Source of the DNA: Chitinophagaceae bacterium
GTDB lineage: Bacteria; Bacteroidota; Bacteroidia; Chitinophagales; Chitinophagaceae
Direction: 5' to 3'
Length of the DNA stretch: 28,060 nt
Assembly (NCBI GenBank): GCA_947481355.1
Contig: CANKGM010000003.1
Span: 1 to 28,060 of the forward strand
Of the stretch, positions 17,324 to 25,070 are shown piece after piece. A program made the position numbers and the translations under genes. Position 1 is the stretch's first letter. The number at the start of each line of letters is the position of its first letter. Under the pieces are notes generated by a model. That model worked only from the letters and a program-made list of their open reading frames with translations. It was not told where the DNA came from and did not search any database.

Positions 17324-18397
17324 ATGAAACTTAGAGCAATCAAATTTGGTGCCCCATTAAGTATTTTCATCCTTGCTTTTTTTGCATTTACCACTACTGG
17401 ATGGATTATAGCAACACCAATGTTGTACGCCTTTGCCTTTATTCCATTGGTAGAATTAATAATACCGGCAAAAACAACTAACCTCAGCACAGCTGAGGAA
17501 GAAATGGCAAAGAAAGATAGACTTTATGATTATTGGCTATACCTAATAGTACCCATTCAATATGGTTCATTGTATTTTTTTCTAGAATCGACTAAAATAG
17601 CTTCACTCACATCCATTGAATTAATAGGTAGAATTTTTGTCATGGGATTGCTTTGTGGCACATTTGGGATCAATGTAGGTCATGAGTTGGGGCATAGAAA
17701 AAATCTATACGAAAGAAATTTAGCTAAAGCTTTACTACTCTCTTCATTATACATGCATTTCTATATAGAGCATAATCAAGGACACCACAAAAATGTTTCG
17801 ACAAAAGAAGACCCAAGCAGTGCCAGACGCGGAGAGCCAATTTATTTATTCTACTTCAGAACAATCATTTTGGGATATATTTCCGCGTGGAAAATAGCAG
17901 CCACAGACCAACGCAAGAAAAGCAGGCCAATCATACATTTCTCAAATCAAATGATTCAATTTCAATTCCTCCAACTTGCATTGATCACTATCATATTTTT
18001 TCTATTTGGCATAAACACTATGCTTTACTTTTTAGCTGCTGCAACAATCGGATTTCTATTACTTGAAACCGTTAACTACATCGAGCATTATGGATTGGAA
18101 AGAGAAAAAAATAGTTCAGGGAATTACGAACGCACATTGCCTATACATAGCTGGAATAGCAATCATATTCTTGGAAGACTGATGCTCTTTGAATTATCAA
18201 GACATAGCGACCACCATTATATGGCCAGCAGAAAATATCAATTGCTAAGACATCATGATAATGCTCCTCAAATGCCTACGGGATATCCTGGAATGATGAT
18301 TCTATCCCTTATTCCGCCCATTTGGTTTAGCATTATGAACAAAAGGATTGATGATTTTCAACTACACCATCAAGAAATTTTGTCAGCTCCAAAATAA
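17324..18397 (+). CDS. alkB: AlkB-type integral-membrane alkane 1-monooxygenase
   Basis: Membrane di-iron monooxygenase of the fatty-acid desaturase/hydroxylase superfamily; AlkB members oxidise terminal methyl groups of alkanes using electrons from rubredoxin. The 357 residues carry all the histidine signatures: HELGH (H120-H124), EHNQGHH (149-155), NYIEHYGL (251-258) and RHSDHH (293-298). HSWNSNH before the last box and KEDPSSARRGEP after the second are AlkB-specific. Several hydrophobic helices flank them. It is shorter than Pseudomonas AlkB (about 400), and the last box reads LSRHSDHHY where LQRHSDHHA is usual. No rubredoxin or rubredoxin reductase lies nearby. Its 3' end overlaps serS by 28 bases. 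The actual substrate is not certain. Confidence 0.88.
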   Translation: MKLRAIKFGAPLSIFILAFFAFTTTGWIIATPMLYAFAFIPLVELIIPAKTTNLSTAEEEMAKKDRLYDYWLYLIVPIQYGSLYFFLESTKIASLTSIELIGRIFVMGLLCGTFGINVGHELGHRKNLYERNLAKALLLSSLYMHFYIEHNQGHHKNVSTKEDPSSARRGEPIYLFYFRTIILGYISAWKIAATDQRKKSRPIIHFSNQMIQFQFLQLALITIIFFLFGINTMLYFLAAATIGFLLLETVNYIEHYGLEREKNSSGNYERTLPIHSWNSNHILGRLMLFELSRHSDHHYMASRKYQLLRHHDNAPQMPTGYPGMMILSLIPPIWFSIMNKRIDDFQLHHQEILSAPK

Positions 18398-19641
18398 GGC
18401 CTTAATACTGAAGGGATTTCAATTCCATCCTGAGATTGGTTGTTCTCTAAAAGACTTGCAAGTATTCGTGGCAAGGCCAAAGAGCTTCCATTGAGTGAAT
18501 GTAATAACTCAGGCTTTCCTTGTTTATCCTTTGATCTGATTTTAAGGCGATTGGTTTGAAAGGCTTCAAAATTAGAAACTGAGCTAACCTCTAGCCATCG
18601 TTCTTGTGCTGTGCTGTATACTTCAAAATCATAGGTAAGCGCAGAGGCAAAACTCATATCACCTCCGCATAAGCGTAAAATTCTATACGGCAAGCCTAAG
18701 GACTGTATTAACTTTTCTACGTGCTCAACCATTTCATTAAGTACTGTATAACTATGTTCAGCCTCCGTTAGATAAACAATCTCCACTTTATCAAACTGAT
18801 GCACTCTATTCAATCCACGAACATCTTTCCCAAAGCTTCCTGCTTCCCTTCTAAAACATGGCGTATAAGCAGTCATCTTTATGGGCAAGTCTGACTGAGC
18901 GATTATTTCGTCCCGATAAATATTTGTAATAGGCACTTCAGCTGTTGGTATAAGATAAAAGTTGTCTGCTGGCATAAAATACATTTGGCCCTCTTTATCA
19001 GGAAGCTGCCCAGTGCCGTATGCAGAAGCCTCATTTACCATTAATGGGGGAAGATATTCCACATAGCCTGCTGCTGTATTATAATCAAGGAAATATTGGA
19101 TTAACGCGCGTTGTAGCTTTGCGCCACGGCCTTTATAGAGGGGGAATCCACTTCCAGTAATCTTAACTCCTGTCTGAAAATCAACTAAGTCGTATTTTGT
19201 TATCAAGTCCCAATGCGGAACAGCATCTGGGTATAATAGGGGAATGTTACCTGATGTTCGAACAACTTCATTATGCTCAGCGCTAGTACCAGTTGGAACT
19301 ATTTCTGCTGGAAGGTTTGGCAAACGAACTAGAATAGAATTGACGAGGTGCTCGCATTCTGTAAGCTCAGTAGCAATCTTATCAATACTCTCCTTCAATG
19401 CTGATACTTCTGACTTCTTTGCCTCAGCTTCATCTTTGAGTCCTTGTCCAACTAACATTCCAATTGCTTTAGACGCTGCATTTCGTTGAGCTAATAGATC
19501 ATCTGACTGGATCTGAAGTTTGCGCCGCTGTTCATCCAAGGATATGATTTGATCTACCAATTCGAATTCTGAAAAGTTTTTCTTTTTCAAACCAGCAATT
19601 ACTATGTCTCTGTTGTTTCGAATAAACCCTAGCTGAAGCAT
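18370..19641 (-). CDS. serS: Seryl-tRNA synthetase
   Basis: Class II aminoacyl-tRNA synthetase that charges tRNA-Ser. The 423-residue length is typical. The N-terminal part (about 25-110) is the long antiparallel coiled-coil arm that binds the tRNA variable arm (QIISLDEQRRKLQIQSDDLL and on). Motif 2 is FRREAGSFGKDVRGLNRVHQFDKVE and motif 3 is LNGSSLALPRILASLLENNQ; the serine-binding segment TAEVPITN is also present. Its last nine codons and stop lie inside the 3' end of alkB on the other strand, so no terminator can fit between the two genes. Confidence 0.97.
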   Translation of the reverse strand: MLQLGFIRNNRDIVIAGLKKKNFSEFELVDQIISLDEQRRKLQIQSDDLLAQRNAASKAIGMLVGQGLKDEAEAKKSEVSALKESIDKIATELTECEHLVNSILVRLPNLPAEIVPTGTSAEHNEVVRTSGNIPLLYPDAVPHWDLITKYDLVDFQTGVKITGSGFPLYKGRGAKLQRALIQYFLDYNTAAGYVEYLPPLMVNEASAYGTGQLPDKEGQMYFMPADNFYLIPTAEVPITNIYRDEIIAQSDLPIKMTAYTPCFRREAGSFGKDVRGLNRVHQFDKVEIVYLTEAEHSYTVLNEMVEHVEKLIQSLGLPYRILRLCGGDMSFASALTYDFEVYSTAQERWLEVSSVSNFEAFQTNRLKIRSKDKQGKPELLHSLNGSSLALPRILASLLENNQSQDGIEIPSVLRPYFGADKIS

Positions 19642-19657
19642 ACTCCAATTATTTTTG

Positions 19658-19732
19658 CAAAGATAGGCAAAGGACTTGAGTCAATTGAATAGACGGAATC
19701 TAGCTTTGGATGAATTATCTTAATTAGCTTTG
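19658..19732. promoter_or_regulatory. Divergent promoter region between serS and the 114-aa gene
   Basis: The 95-base gap has three exact TANNTTTG boxes. One faces serS: TATCTTTG on the minus strand (19665-19658). Two face the small gene: TAGCTTTG at 19701-19708 and again at 19725-19732. For the first of these a TTG at 19676-19678 sits 22 bases upstream, within the 17-23 range known for Bacteroidota promoters. The second would start transcription almost at the ATG, and the serS box has only a TTG at 16 bases. These are sequence matches only. Confidence 0.45.
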
Positions 19733-19736
19733 CGCT

Positions 19737-20081
19737 ATGATATCTTCTGATGATTTGCAAGTAAGGTGGTGGAAGCTAGAACAAAAGCTCATGGATAAAT
19801 TTGGCAAAAAGCCAGACCTAGAATCCATTCTTTTTTTAATTGGCGTTCAAGAGGTTGGAGGGGCTGGACATACCTTCACCAAGGAACAAAAACAAGACCT
19901 AATGCATGTTGCGGTATGCACCATCCTATCGGCAAGTGGATATTATGAACATGAGGGTTGGGACGAAGATGGATGGCCCCATTTTAAACAGCTCAAAGAA
20001 ATAGGTCAGATGGACCTTATCCAGCAGGAAAATTTTATGAAAGACCACGTTCTTTTGTATTTCTTGAATCAGGAATTTTAA
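19737..20081 (+). CDS. Uncharacterised small protein, 114 residues
   Basis: I do not recognise the family. The protein is soluble, with no signal peptide or membrane helix, and is rich in Trp, Glu, Lys and Gln. Residues 1-45 look helical (LQVRWWKLEQKLMDKFGKK, then ESILFLIGVQEVG). The middle has GAGHTFTKEQKQDLMHVAVC, with HVAVCTIL suggesting a buried helix. The 70-85 region, YYEHEGWDEDGWPHF, is acidic and aromatic, and the end is helical. It is transcribed divergently from serS behind its own promoter-like boxes. The clear helix pattern, codon use like its neighbours and a promoter-like upstream make it a credible gene. Function unknown. Confidence 0.8.
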   Translation: MISSDDLQVRWWKLEQKLMDKFGKKPDLESILFLIGVQEVGGAGHTFTKEQKQDLMHVAVCTILSASGYYEHEGWDEDGWPHFKQLKEIGQMDLIQQENFMKDHVLLYFLNQEF

Positions 20082-20130
20082 CCTCATCACTCAGCTCAAC
20101 AGAAAAATACACCTTATTTAAACAAATTAT

Positions 20131-21480
20131 TTACACTAGTGATTGGCTTAATTCTTGCAATGCATTATCAATTATTTTCACAGCCCTTTGTAATTCTTCA
20201 CGATTTATAATCAATGCAGGAGAAAGTTGAATGACATTTCCTCCAGAAACTTTGAAATTCATACCATGCTTTAATGCATAGTACATCACTTTCTCTGCAA
20301 GGTCACAATTCTTCTCCATCGTTGTTCTGTCTACAACTAGTTCAATTGCCCATAATAAACCAATGCCCCTAACATCGCCAATGGCTGAATGAACATGATA
20401 CAACTTCAACAATTGTTCGTTCATGAACTCTTGATCAGAGATTACTTTTTCAATTATCTTATTGTCCTCTAAAAACTCCAACATAGCTAGTCCTGCAGCC
20501 GCCCCTAATGGATTTTTCTCAAACGTGTAATGACCTAGCGCTATATCTGATGCGATATTATATTCCTCTTTAGTTACGATACCAGCCATTGGGATTATCC
20601 CGGCACCCATTCCTTTACCTAAGCAAACAATATCTGGAACAATACCAAAATGTTCAAAGGCAAACATAGCCCCAGTTCTTCCGAATGCAATTGGAATTTC
20701 ATCCAAAATCAATAGCACTCCATATTTAGTACATATCTCCCTAATCCGCTTCCAGTATGATTTAGAAGAAACAATTACATCTGTATTCCTGACTGTCTCA
20801 GCAATAAACGCACCAATGCTTTTGTCATTTTTTAGAACTTCCTCTAACTCATTAGCCTCTGCAAGACTATCCTGATTAGCGTTTACACCTAGCGCAGTTT
20901 TAGGCTGAGAAATATTTATGGTATCGGGAAATTCTCCCATATATTTTTTGAATTGTTCCTCTCCTCCTGCAGCAATTGCATCTATTGAAGCACCATGAAA
21001 TGAATCATGCAATGAAACAATTTTCTGCTTCCCTGTAACCACCCTAGCTAACTTAAGTGCCATACCGATTGCACTTGTTCCACCTGGTGCATATAATAAA
21101 CGATTGAGTTGTGGAGGAAAATAAGAGAGAAGCTTTTCTGAAAATTCAATAGAAATTGAGTTTGTATAACGACGAGGAGAAAATGGCAGTACATCCATTT
21201 GAGCCTTTACCTTGTTCATCACATACTCGTTTCGATAACCAACTTGATGAACATTATTTCCATGGAAATCCATGATTTTATTGCCATGTAGATCCTCGAG
21301 GTAAATTCCGTAGCATGCGCTGATCACATTAAAACAAGGCGTAGACAATGACTGATGCATGAATATTTTTTCATCCTCAGCCAAAACCAATTTGGTTTCT
21401 TGATCTAATTTAGTAGTCCACTTTTTTCTTTCTTCTGAAAAATTAACATCCCCCTCAATACGAAGATTTAAATCTTGCAT
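20131..21480 (-). CDS. Class III PLP-dependent aminotransferase-fold enzyme, substrate unknown
   Basis: A 449-residue fold-type I PLP enzyme of the omega-transaminase (class III) group. Visible cofactor features are the phosphate-binding PGGTSA (132-137), the ring-stacking SFHG (160-163), LILDEIPIAFGRTG with D260, and the Schiff-base lysine K289 in LGKGMGAGIIP. ALGHYTFEKNPLGAAAGLA closes the active site. In this group amines such as GABA or ornithine are common substrates, but some members are lyases acting on phosphorylated or phosphono amino alcohols, and the 'GHYTxEKNP' wording may point that way (weak recollection). No pathway genes adjoin it, so I leave the substrate open. It diverges from gcvH across a 294-base AT-rich gap. 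Confidence 0.85.
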   Translation of the reverse strand: MQDLNLRIEGDVNFSEERKKWTTKLDQETKLVLAEDEKIFMHQSLSTPCFNVISACYGIYLEDLHGNKIMDFHGNNVHQVGYRNEYVMNKVKAQMDVLPFSPRRYTNSISIEFSEKLLSYFPPQLNRLLYAPGGTSAIGMALKLARVVTGKQKIVSLHDSFHGASIDAIAAGGEEQFKKYMGEFPDTINISQPKTALGVNANQDSLAEANELEEVLKNDKSIGAFIAETVRNTDVIVSSKSYWKRIREICTKYGVLLILDEIPIAFGRTGAMFAFEHFGIVPDIVCLGKGMGAGIIPMAGIVTKEEYNIASDIALGHYTFEKNPLGAAAGLAMLEFLEDNKIIEKVISDQEFMNEQLLKLYHVHSAIGDVRGIGLLWAIELVVDRTTMEKNCDLAEKVMYYALKHGMNFKVSGGNVIQLSPALIINREELQRAVKIIDNALQELSQSLV

Positions 21481-21774
21481 GTGTTACAATTTCTATTTAA
21501 AAATAATTTTCAATGCCTATCTACAAATAAAAATGATTAACTAACAAGATGATCTCTTTTATTACTGCAGATAAAATTTATCCATAGTTACAAAAAGCTA
21601 TGCTCGCAACTTGGAAATCACAGTTACCAATAGATAAAATTACATTTTTTATAGAAGTGGATAACCGTTTGTATATCATAAGATTAGTGATTTTACTGAA
21701 TAACGATACCCATTAGTCGGATTAGTGTTTCAAGATGACAAAAAAATCAGTAAACTTGCAATAAAATTAAGCAC

Positions 21775-22155
21775 ATGAATTTTCCTGCACAATTGAAGTA
21801 TACAAAAGAACATGAATGGATTGCAATAGAAGGAAACGTAGCAACCGTTGGGATTACTGAGTTTGCACAAGGCGAATTAGGTGATATCATTTATGTTGAT
21901 GTTGACACCATAGGTAAGGAAATGAGTGCTGAAGAGGTTTTCGGATCTGTTGAAGCTGTAAAGACGGTAAGTGATCTATTTTTACCTGTTTCCGGAACAT
22001 TAATCGAAAAAAACCCTCTGCTTGATAGTCAACCAGAATTGGTCAATCAAGACCCTTATGGAGATGGATGGATGATTAAAATGACAATCCAAGATCCGTC
22101 ACAACTAGAATCACTATTAAGCGTTGACGCATACAAAGCGCTTATCGGATCTTAA
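21775..22155 (+). CDS. gcvH: Glycine cleavage system H protein
   Basis: Small lipoyl-carrier protein that shuttles the aminomethyl group between the P, T and L proteins of glycine cleavage. The 126-residue length is standard. The lipoylation site is K63 in FGSVEAVKTVSDLF. The N-terminal KYTKEHEWI and GITEFAQGELGDIIYVD are family hallmarks. A possible promoter lies at 21751-21758 (TAAACTTG, one mismatch from TANNTTTG). The vanZ-like gene begins on the base after its stop codon, so the two are certainly co-transcribed; this pair recurs in Bacteroidota. The P and T protein genes are not in view. Confidence 0.96.
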   Translation: MNFPAQLKYTKEHEWIAIEGNVATVGITEFAQGELGDIIYVDVDTIGKEMSAEEVFGSVEAVKTVSDLFLPVSGTLIEKNPLLDSQPELVNQDPYGDGWMIKMTIQDPSQLESLLSVDAYKALIGS

Positions 22156-22551
22156 ATGATACATAAAAGCCTGGGAAGCATATGGCCTTCTATTGTGTGG
22201 ACCAGTATTATTTTTCTATTGCTATCCATGTCAACCGATGGACTTGGAGGTGAGGGTCTTATTAGTATCCCAGGGGTTGATAAACTAATACATTTCACCC
22301 TTTTTGCTGCGTTCCTGTTCTTGTGGGGATCATATTTTTTGACAAAAAACAAATACCCACTATCTAGGCTACTATTGATCTTGATTTTAATAGCATCTGC
22401 TTATGGTATAGGGATGGAATACTATCAACTCTATTTCACCAACCGCAGTTTTTCACTTTGGGACGGACTTGCGGATACAATTGGCTCGATTGTAGGGGCA
22501 TTCGCAGTTAAAAAAAGCCCCTATGGAAATAGGGGCCGTAACCAAAACTAA
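22156..22551 (+). CDS. VanZ-like membrane protein
   Basis: A 131-residue membrane protein with about four hydrophobic helices (SIVWTSIIFLLLSMST, LIHFTLFAAFLFLWGSYF, LLLILILIASAYGIGMEYYQ and GLADTIGSIVGAFAV). VDKLIHFTLFAAF and the pattern GMEYYQLYFTNRSFSLWDGLADTIG are typical of VanZ-like domains: a Lys-x-x-His-Phe in one helix and D-x-x-D/N-x-x-G in the last. The domain's biochemical role is not established; the founding member affects teicoplanin resistance. The ATG directly abuts the gcvH TAA. The last 15 codons also encode a hairpin that acts on the other strand. Confidence 0.85.
   Translation: MIHKSLGSIWPSIVWTSIIFLLLSMSTDGLGGEGLISIPGVDKLIHFTLFAAFLFLWGSYFLTKNKYPLSRLLLILILIASAYGIGMEYYQLYFTNRSFSLWDGLADTIGSIVGAFAVKKSPYGNRGRNQN
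22510..22536 (-). terminator. Minus-strand intrinsic terminator inside the vanZ 3' coding end
   Basis: On the minus strand GCCCCTAT pairs perfectly with ATAGGGGC around a TTCC loop, followed by seven T. This is a textbook rho-independent terminator for transcripts coming from prfA, whose stop is about 220 bases upstream. On the plus strand the hairpin has no following T run, so vanZ itself is not stopped by it. Confidence 0.82.
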
Positions 22552-22756
22552 CTGCTTATGAAAAAAATATGTATTAACTACTTACCGATAAACCGGTGTA
22601 TTTCCTATATAATGAACTCTCCCTTTCCCCCAATAAAACTCTCAGAAAGAACTCCACACAATATATAGACGTTCAATCATGCATTATGACTGTTAAAGAG
22701 ATAATAAAACCAGGAATTATTTTTTAGCAAGAAGGAGTAAGTAGCCCAAAAGTAGA

Positions 22757-23815
22757 TTACTGGGTTAGTTTGCTGGCATTTTCTGCAAATTGAAGTGCAT
22801 CAATCAATTCGCCTAAATTTCCGTTGAGAACATCCTGAATATTGTATAATGTCATTCCAATGCGATGATCTGTCACCCTGCCTTGAGGAAAGTTATATGT
22901 ACGAATTTTAGCTGAGCGATCGCCTGTACTAACAAGGCTTTTGCGATGTCTAGAAATTTCATCTTCTTGCTTTCGTACTTGCTCCTCATATAATCGAGTT
23001 CGTAGCATTTGCATTGCTTTTTCCCTATTTCCCAACTGTGTACGCTCGGTTTGGCAGATAACGACTGTACCTGTTGGGATATGCGTAAGCATTACTTTCG
23101 TTTCAACCTTGTTTACATTCTGACCACCGGCGCCTCCACTTCTTGACGTCTCCATTTTTACATCACTTTCCCTGATATCTAGATCAACTTCTTCCGCTTC
23201 AGGCATTACAGCAACAGTAGCAGCACTGGTATGAACTCTTCCACTCGCCTCTGTATCGGGTACTCGTTGAACCCTATGAACTCCACTTTCGAATTTCAAT
23301 ATACCATAGACTTCATCGCCAGTCACCTCAATTTGCACTTCTTTGTAACCGCCCATAGTACCTTCATTTTCTGACAATAGAGCAGTTCTCCAACCTTTCC
23401 CTTCACAATACCGCAAGTACATCCGCATTAAATCTCCAGCAAATAAGGAAGCCTCATCTCCACCGGTTCCTGCCCTGATTTCTATGATCGCATTCTTTTC
23501 ATCCTGCGGATCCTTAGGAATCAACATATTACGAATTTGCTTCTCAAAACTATCCTTTTGAAGATCCAATTCAGCTGATTCTGCTTTAGCGAGTTCACGC
23601 AATTCTTCATCATCCCCCATGAGGGCCTCACGGTTAAATTCCAAGTCTGATAATAACTTTTTATAGGCTAAATAAGCAACTACGATTTTTTCTAAGCTTC
23701 GATATTCCTTACTTAATTGCTCAAATTTCTTGTTATTATTAACAACCTCCGGATTGGTAAGGGCAACTGCTATATCATCGAATTTTGCCTTAATGGCTTC
23801 TAATTTGTCTAACAT
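22757..23815 (-). CDS. prfA: Peptide chain release factor 1
   Basis: Releases finished proteins at UAA and UAG codons. The GGQ loop that enters the peptidyl-transferase centre is in SGGAGGQNVNKVETK. The stop-codon-reading tripeptide region is HRVQRVPDTEASGRVHTS, with P-D-T where E. coli has P-A-T. The frame is open to an ATG at 23866, but I choose the ATG at 23815: it gives MLDKLEAIKAKFDD, the usual start of the family, and 352 residues. The extra 17 residues of the long form (MPSNLQINTGRLSSLSD) look unlike RF1, and a promoter-like box overlaps that segment. It is divergent from the amidohydrolase gene. Confidence 0.95.
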   Translation of the reverse strand: MLDKLEAIKAKFDDIAVALTNPEVVNNNKKFEQLSKEYRSLEKIVVAYLAYKKLLSDLEFNREALMGDDEELRELAKAESAELDLQKDSFEKQIRNMLIPKDPQDEKNAIIEIRAGTGGDEASLFAGDLMRMYLRYCEGKGWRTALLSENEGTMGGYKEVQIEVTGDEVYGILKFESGVHRVQRVPDTEASGRVHTSAATVAVMPEAEEVDLDIRESDVKMETSRSGGAGGQNVNKVETKVMLTHIPTGTVVICQTERTQLGNREKAMQMLRTRLYEEQVRKQEDEISRHRKSLVSTGDRSAKIRTYNFPQGRVTDHRIGMTLYNIQDVLNGNLGELIDALQFAENASKLTQ

Positions 23816-23851
23816 ATCGGAGAGGGAGGACAAGCGTCCAGTATTAATCTG

Positions 23852-23871
23852 TAAATTTGATGGCAAAGTTA
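23852..23871. promoter_or_regulatory. Overlapping face-to-face -7 boxes for prfA and the amidohydrolase gene
   Basis: TAAATTTG (23852-23859, plus) and TAACTTTG (23871-23864, minus) both match TANNTTTG exactly and lie 27 and 49 bases before their genes. No TTG is found at the ideal distance for either. If both are used, the two transcripts overlap at their 5' ends and polymerases would compete. Confidence 0.35.
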
Positions 23872-23885
23872 CTCATTTTACTAAG

Positions 23886-25070
23886 ATGAAACACCTCAAA
23901 TTTCAAGCAGAAAAGATATTCGATGGATTTGAATTGCTAGACGGCAATTATGTTTTGATTACAGATACCGAAGGAACCGTGATTGATATCGTTGATGAGA
24001 CGATAGCAGGAGCTGACATTCAAAAATTTAATGGGATTCTCAGTCCTGGTTTTATAAATGCCCACTGCCACCTTGAATTAAGCCATTTGAAGGATGTAAT
24101 TCCACCTCATACGGGGCTTATTCCATTCTTATTGGATGTAGTAGGAAAGCGAGACTTCCCTATGGATGTCATATTAGATCGAATAAAAAAGGCAGAAGTA
24201 GAAATGTATATTGATGGCATCGTTGCCGTTGGTGATATTGGAAACACCGCCAATACGCTTGAAACAAAACTTAAAAGCAGCATTAAGTGGAATAATTTTG
24301 TTGAAGTATTAAGCTTCAGTGATGAGCTCGCTCAGAAAAATTTAGCACACTATGGTGATGTTCTCAATGAATTTGATGAGGCTGAAAAATCAAATCAACT
24401 TCAAGACAATCACTTTATGACGGCACTTGTGCCCCATGCCCCTTACACAATAAGTGACCTCACATTTAAAAACATCAATGAGCAAACAAAGCATAAAGTT
24501 ATCTCCATGCACAACCAGGAAAATCCAGCAGAGGATGAACTGTACATGACCGGAGGTGGTGATTATCTTCCCTTTTTAAAAAAGTTCGGATTTGACAAAA
24601 GCCCCTTTCCGATAACTGGAAAGTCAGCTCTAAGATCCTGCTTACCCCATTTTACAAATGGACAACGGATTATTTTAGTACACAATACATTTATTCCTGA
24701 ATCAGACATTGATTTCGCAGTAGAGTATGCAAAAGAAAATCTTAGCGGCATTCATTTTTGCCTTTGTGTAAATGCAAATTTATACATTGAAAATAAAATG
24801 CCTCCTATTGCTATGCTAATAAAACATGGTGTTGACATTGTACTTGGAACAGATAGCTATAGCAGCAATTGGCAACTTAGCATTGCAGCTGAGATTAGAA
24901 CAATCAGAGAAAAACATCCTGAGATACCACTTGAATTAATTCTTACATGGGCTACGAGCAATGGAGCAAAAGCACTAGGAAGAAATATAGATCTTGGAAG
25001 TTTTGAAAAAGGCAAGAAACCAGGTGTTATTCAACTTGATGCTAAATTAACTTCGAAAAGATTAATTTAA
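23886..25070 (+). CDS. Amidohydrolase-superfamily deaminase/hydrolase (TRZ/ATZ-like)
   Basis: A 394-residue metal-dependent hydrolase with a TIM-barrel core and a small composite beta domain at both ends (start FQAEKIFDGFELLDGNYVLITD, end GSFEKGKKPGVIQLD). Metal and catalytic residues visible are H60 and H62 (NAHCHLE), H209 and E212 (MHNQE), H266 (LVHN) and D323 (LGTDS); VPHAPYT (H184) is also typical. This pattern is shared by chlorohydrolases, cytosine- and adenosine-type deaminases and aminodeoxyfutalosine deaminase, so the substrate is open. The frame extends 52 codons upstream, but that part lies over prfA and lacks the domain start, so I use the ATG at 23886. Its stop directly abuts the recO stop on the other strand. 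Confidence 0.85.
   Translation: MKHLKFQAEKIFDGFELLDGNYVLITDTEGTVIDIVDETIAGADIQKFNGILSPGFINAHCHLELSHLKDVIPPHTGLIPFLLDVVGKRDFPMDVILDRIKKAEVEMYIDGIVAVGDIGNTANTLETKLKSSIKWNNFVEVLSFSDELAQKNLAHYGDVLNEFDEAEKSNQLQDNHFMTALVPHAPYTISDLTFKNINEQTKHKVISMHNQENPAEDELYMTGGGDYLPFLKKFGFDKSPFPITGKSALRSCLPHFTNGQRIILVHNTFIPESDIDFAVEYAKENLSGIHFCLCVNANLYIENKMPPIAMLIKHGVDIVLGTDSYSSNWQLSIAAEIRTIREKHPEIPLELILTWATSNGAKALGRNIDLGSFEKGKKPGVIQLDAKLTSKRLI

Noticed and set aside
21560..21660. Repeated AGATAAAATT and AGTTAC words 63 bases apart in the gcvH upstream gap, with a small GATAAA/TTTATC inverted repeat
   Set aside because: The words are short, AT-rich, and in different order in the two places; this is what chance gives in such sequence.
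22558..22668. 36-codon open frame between vanZ and prfA beginning MKKICINYLP
   Set aside because: No ribosome-binding or promoter evidence, low-complexity composition, and it lies in the presumed 3' UTR region of two convergent genes. Such short frames are expected by chance in AT-rich DNA.
23730..23885. 52-codon N-terminal extension of the amidohydrolase frame
   Set aside because: It overlaps the start of prfA on the other strand and has no domain content; the natural domain start is the ATG at 23886.
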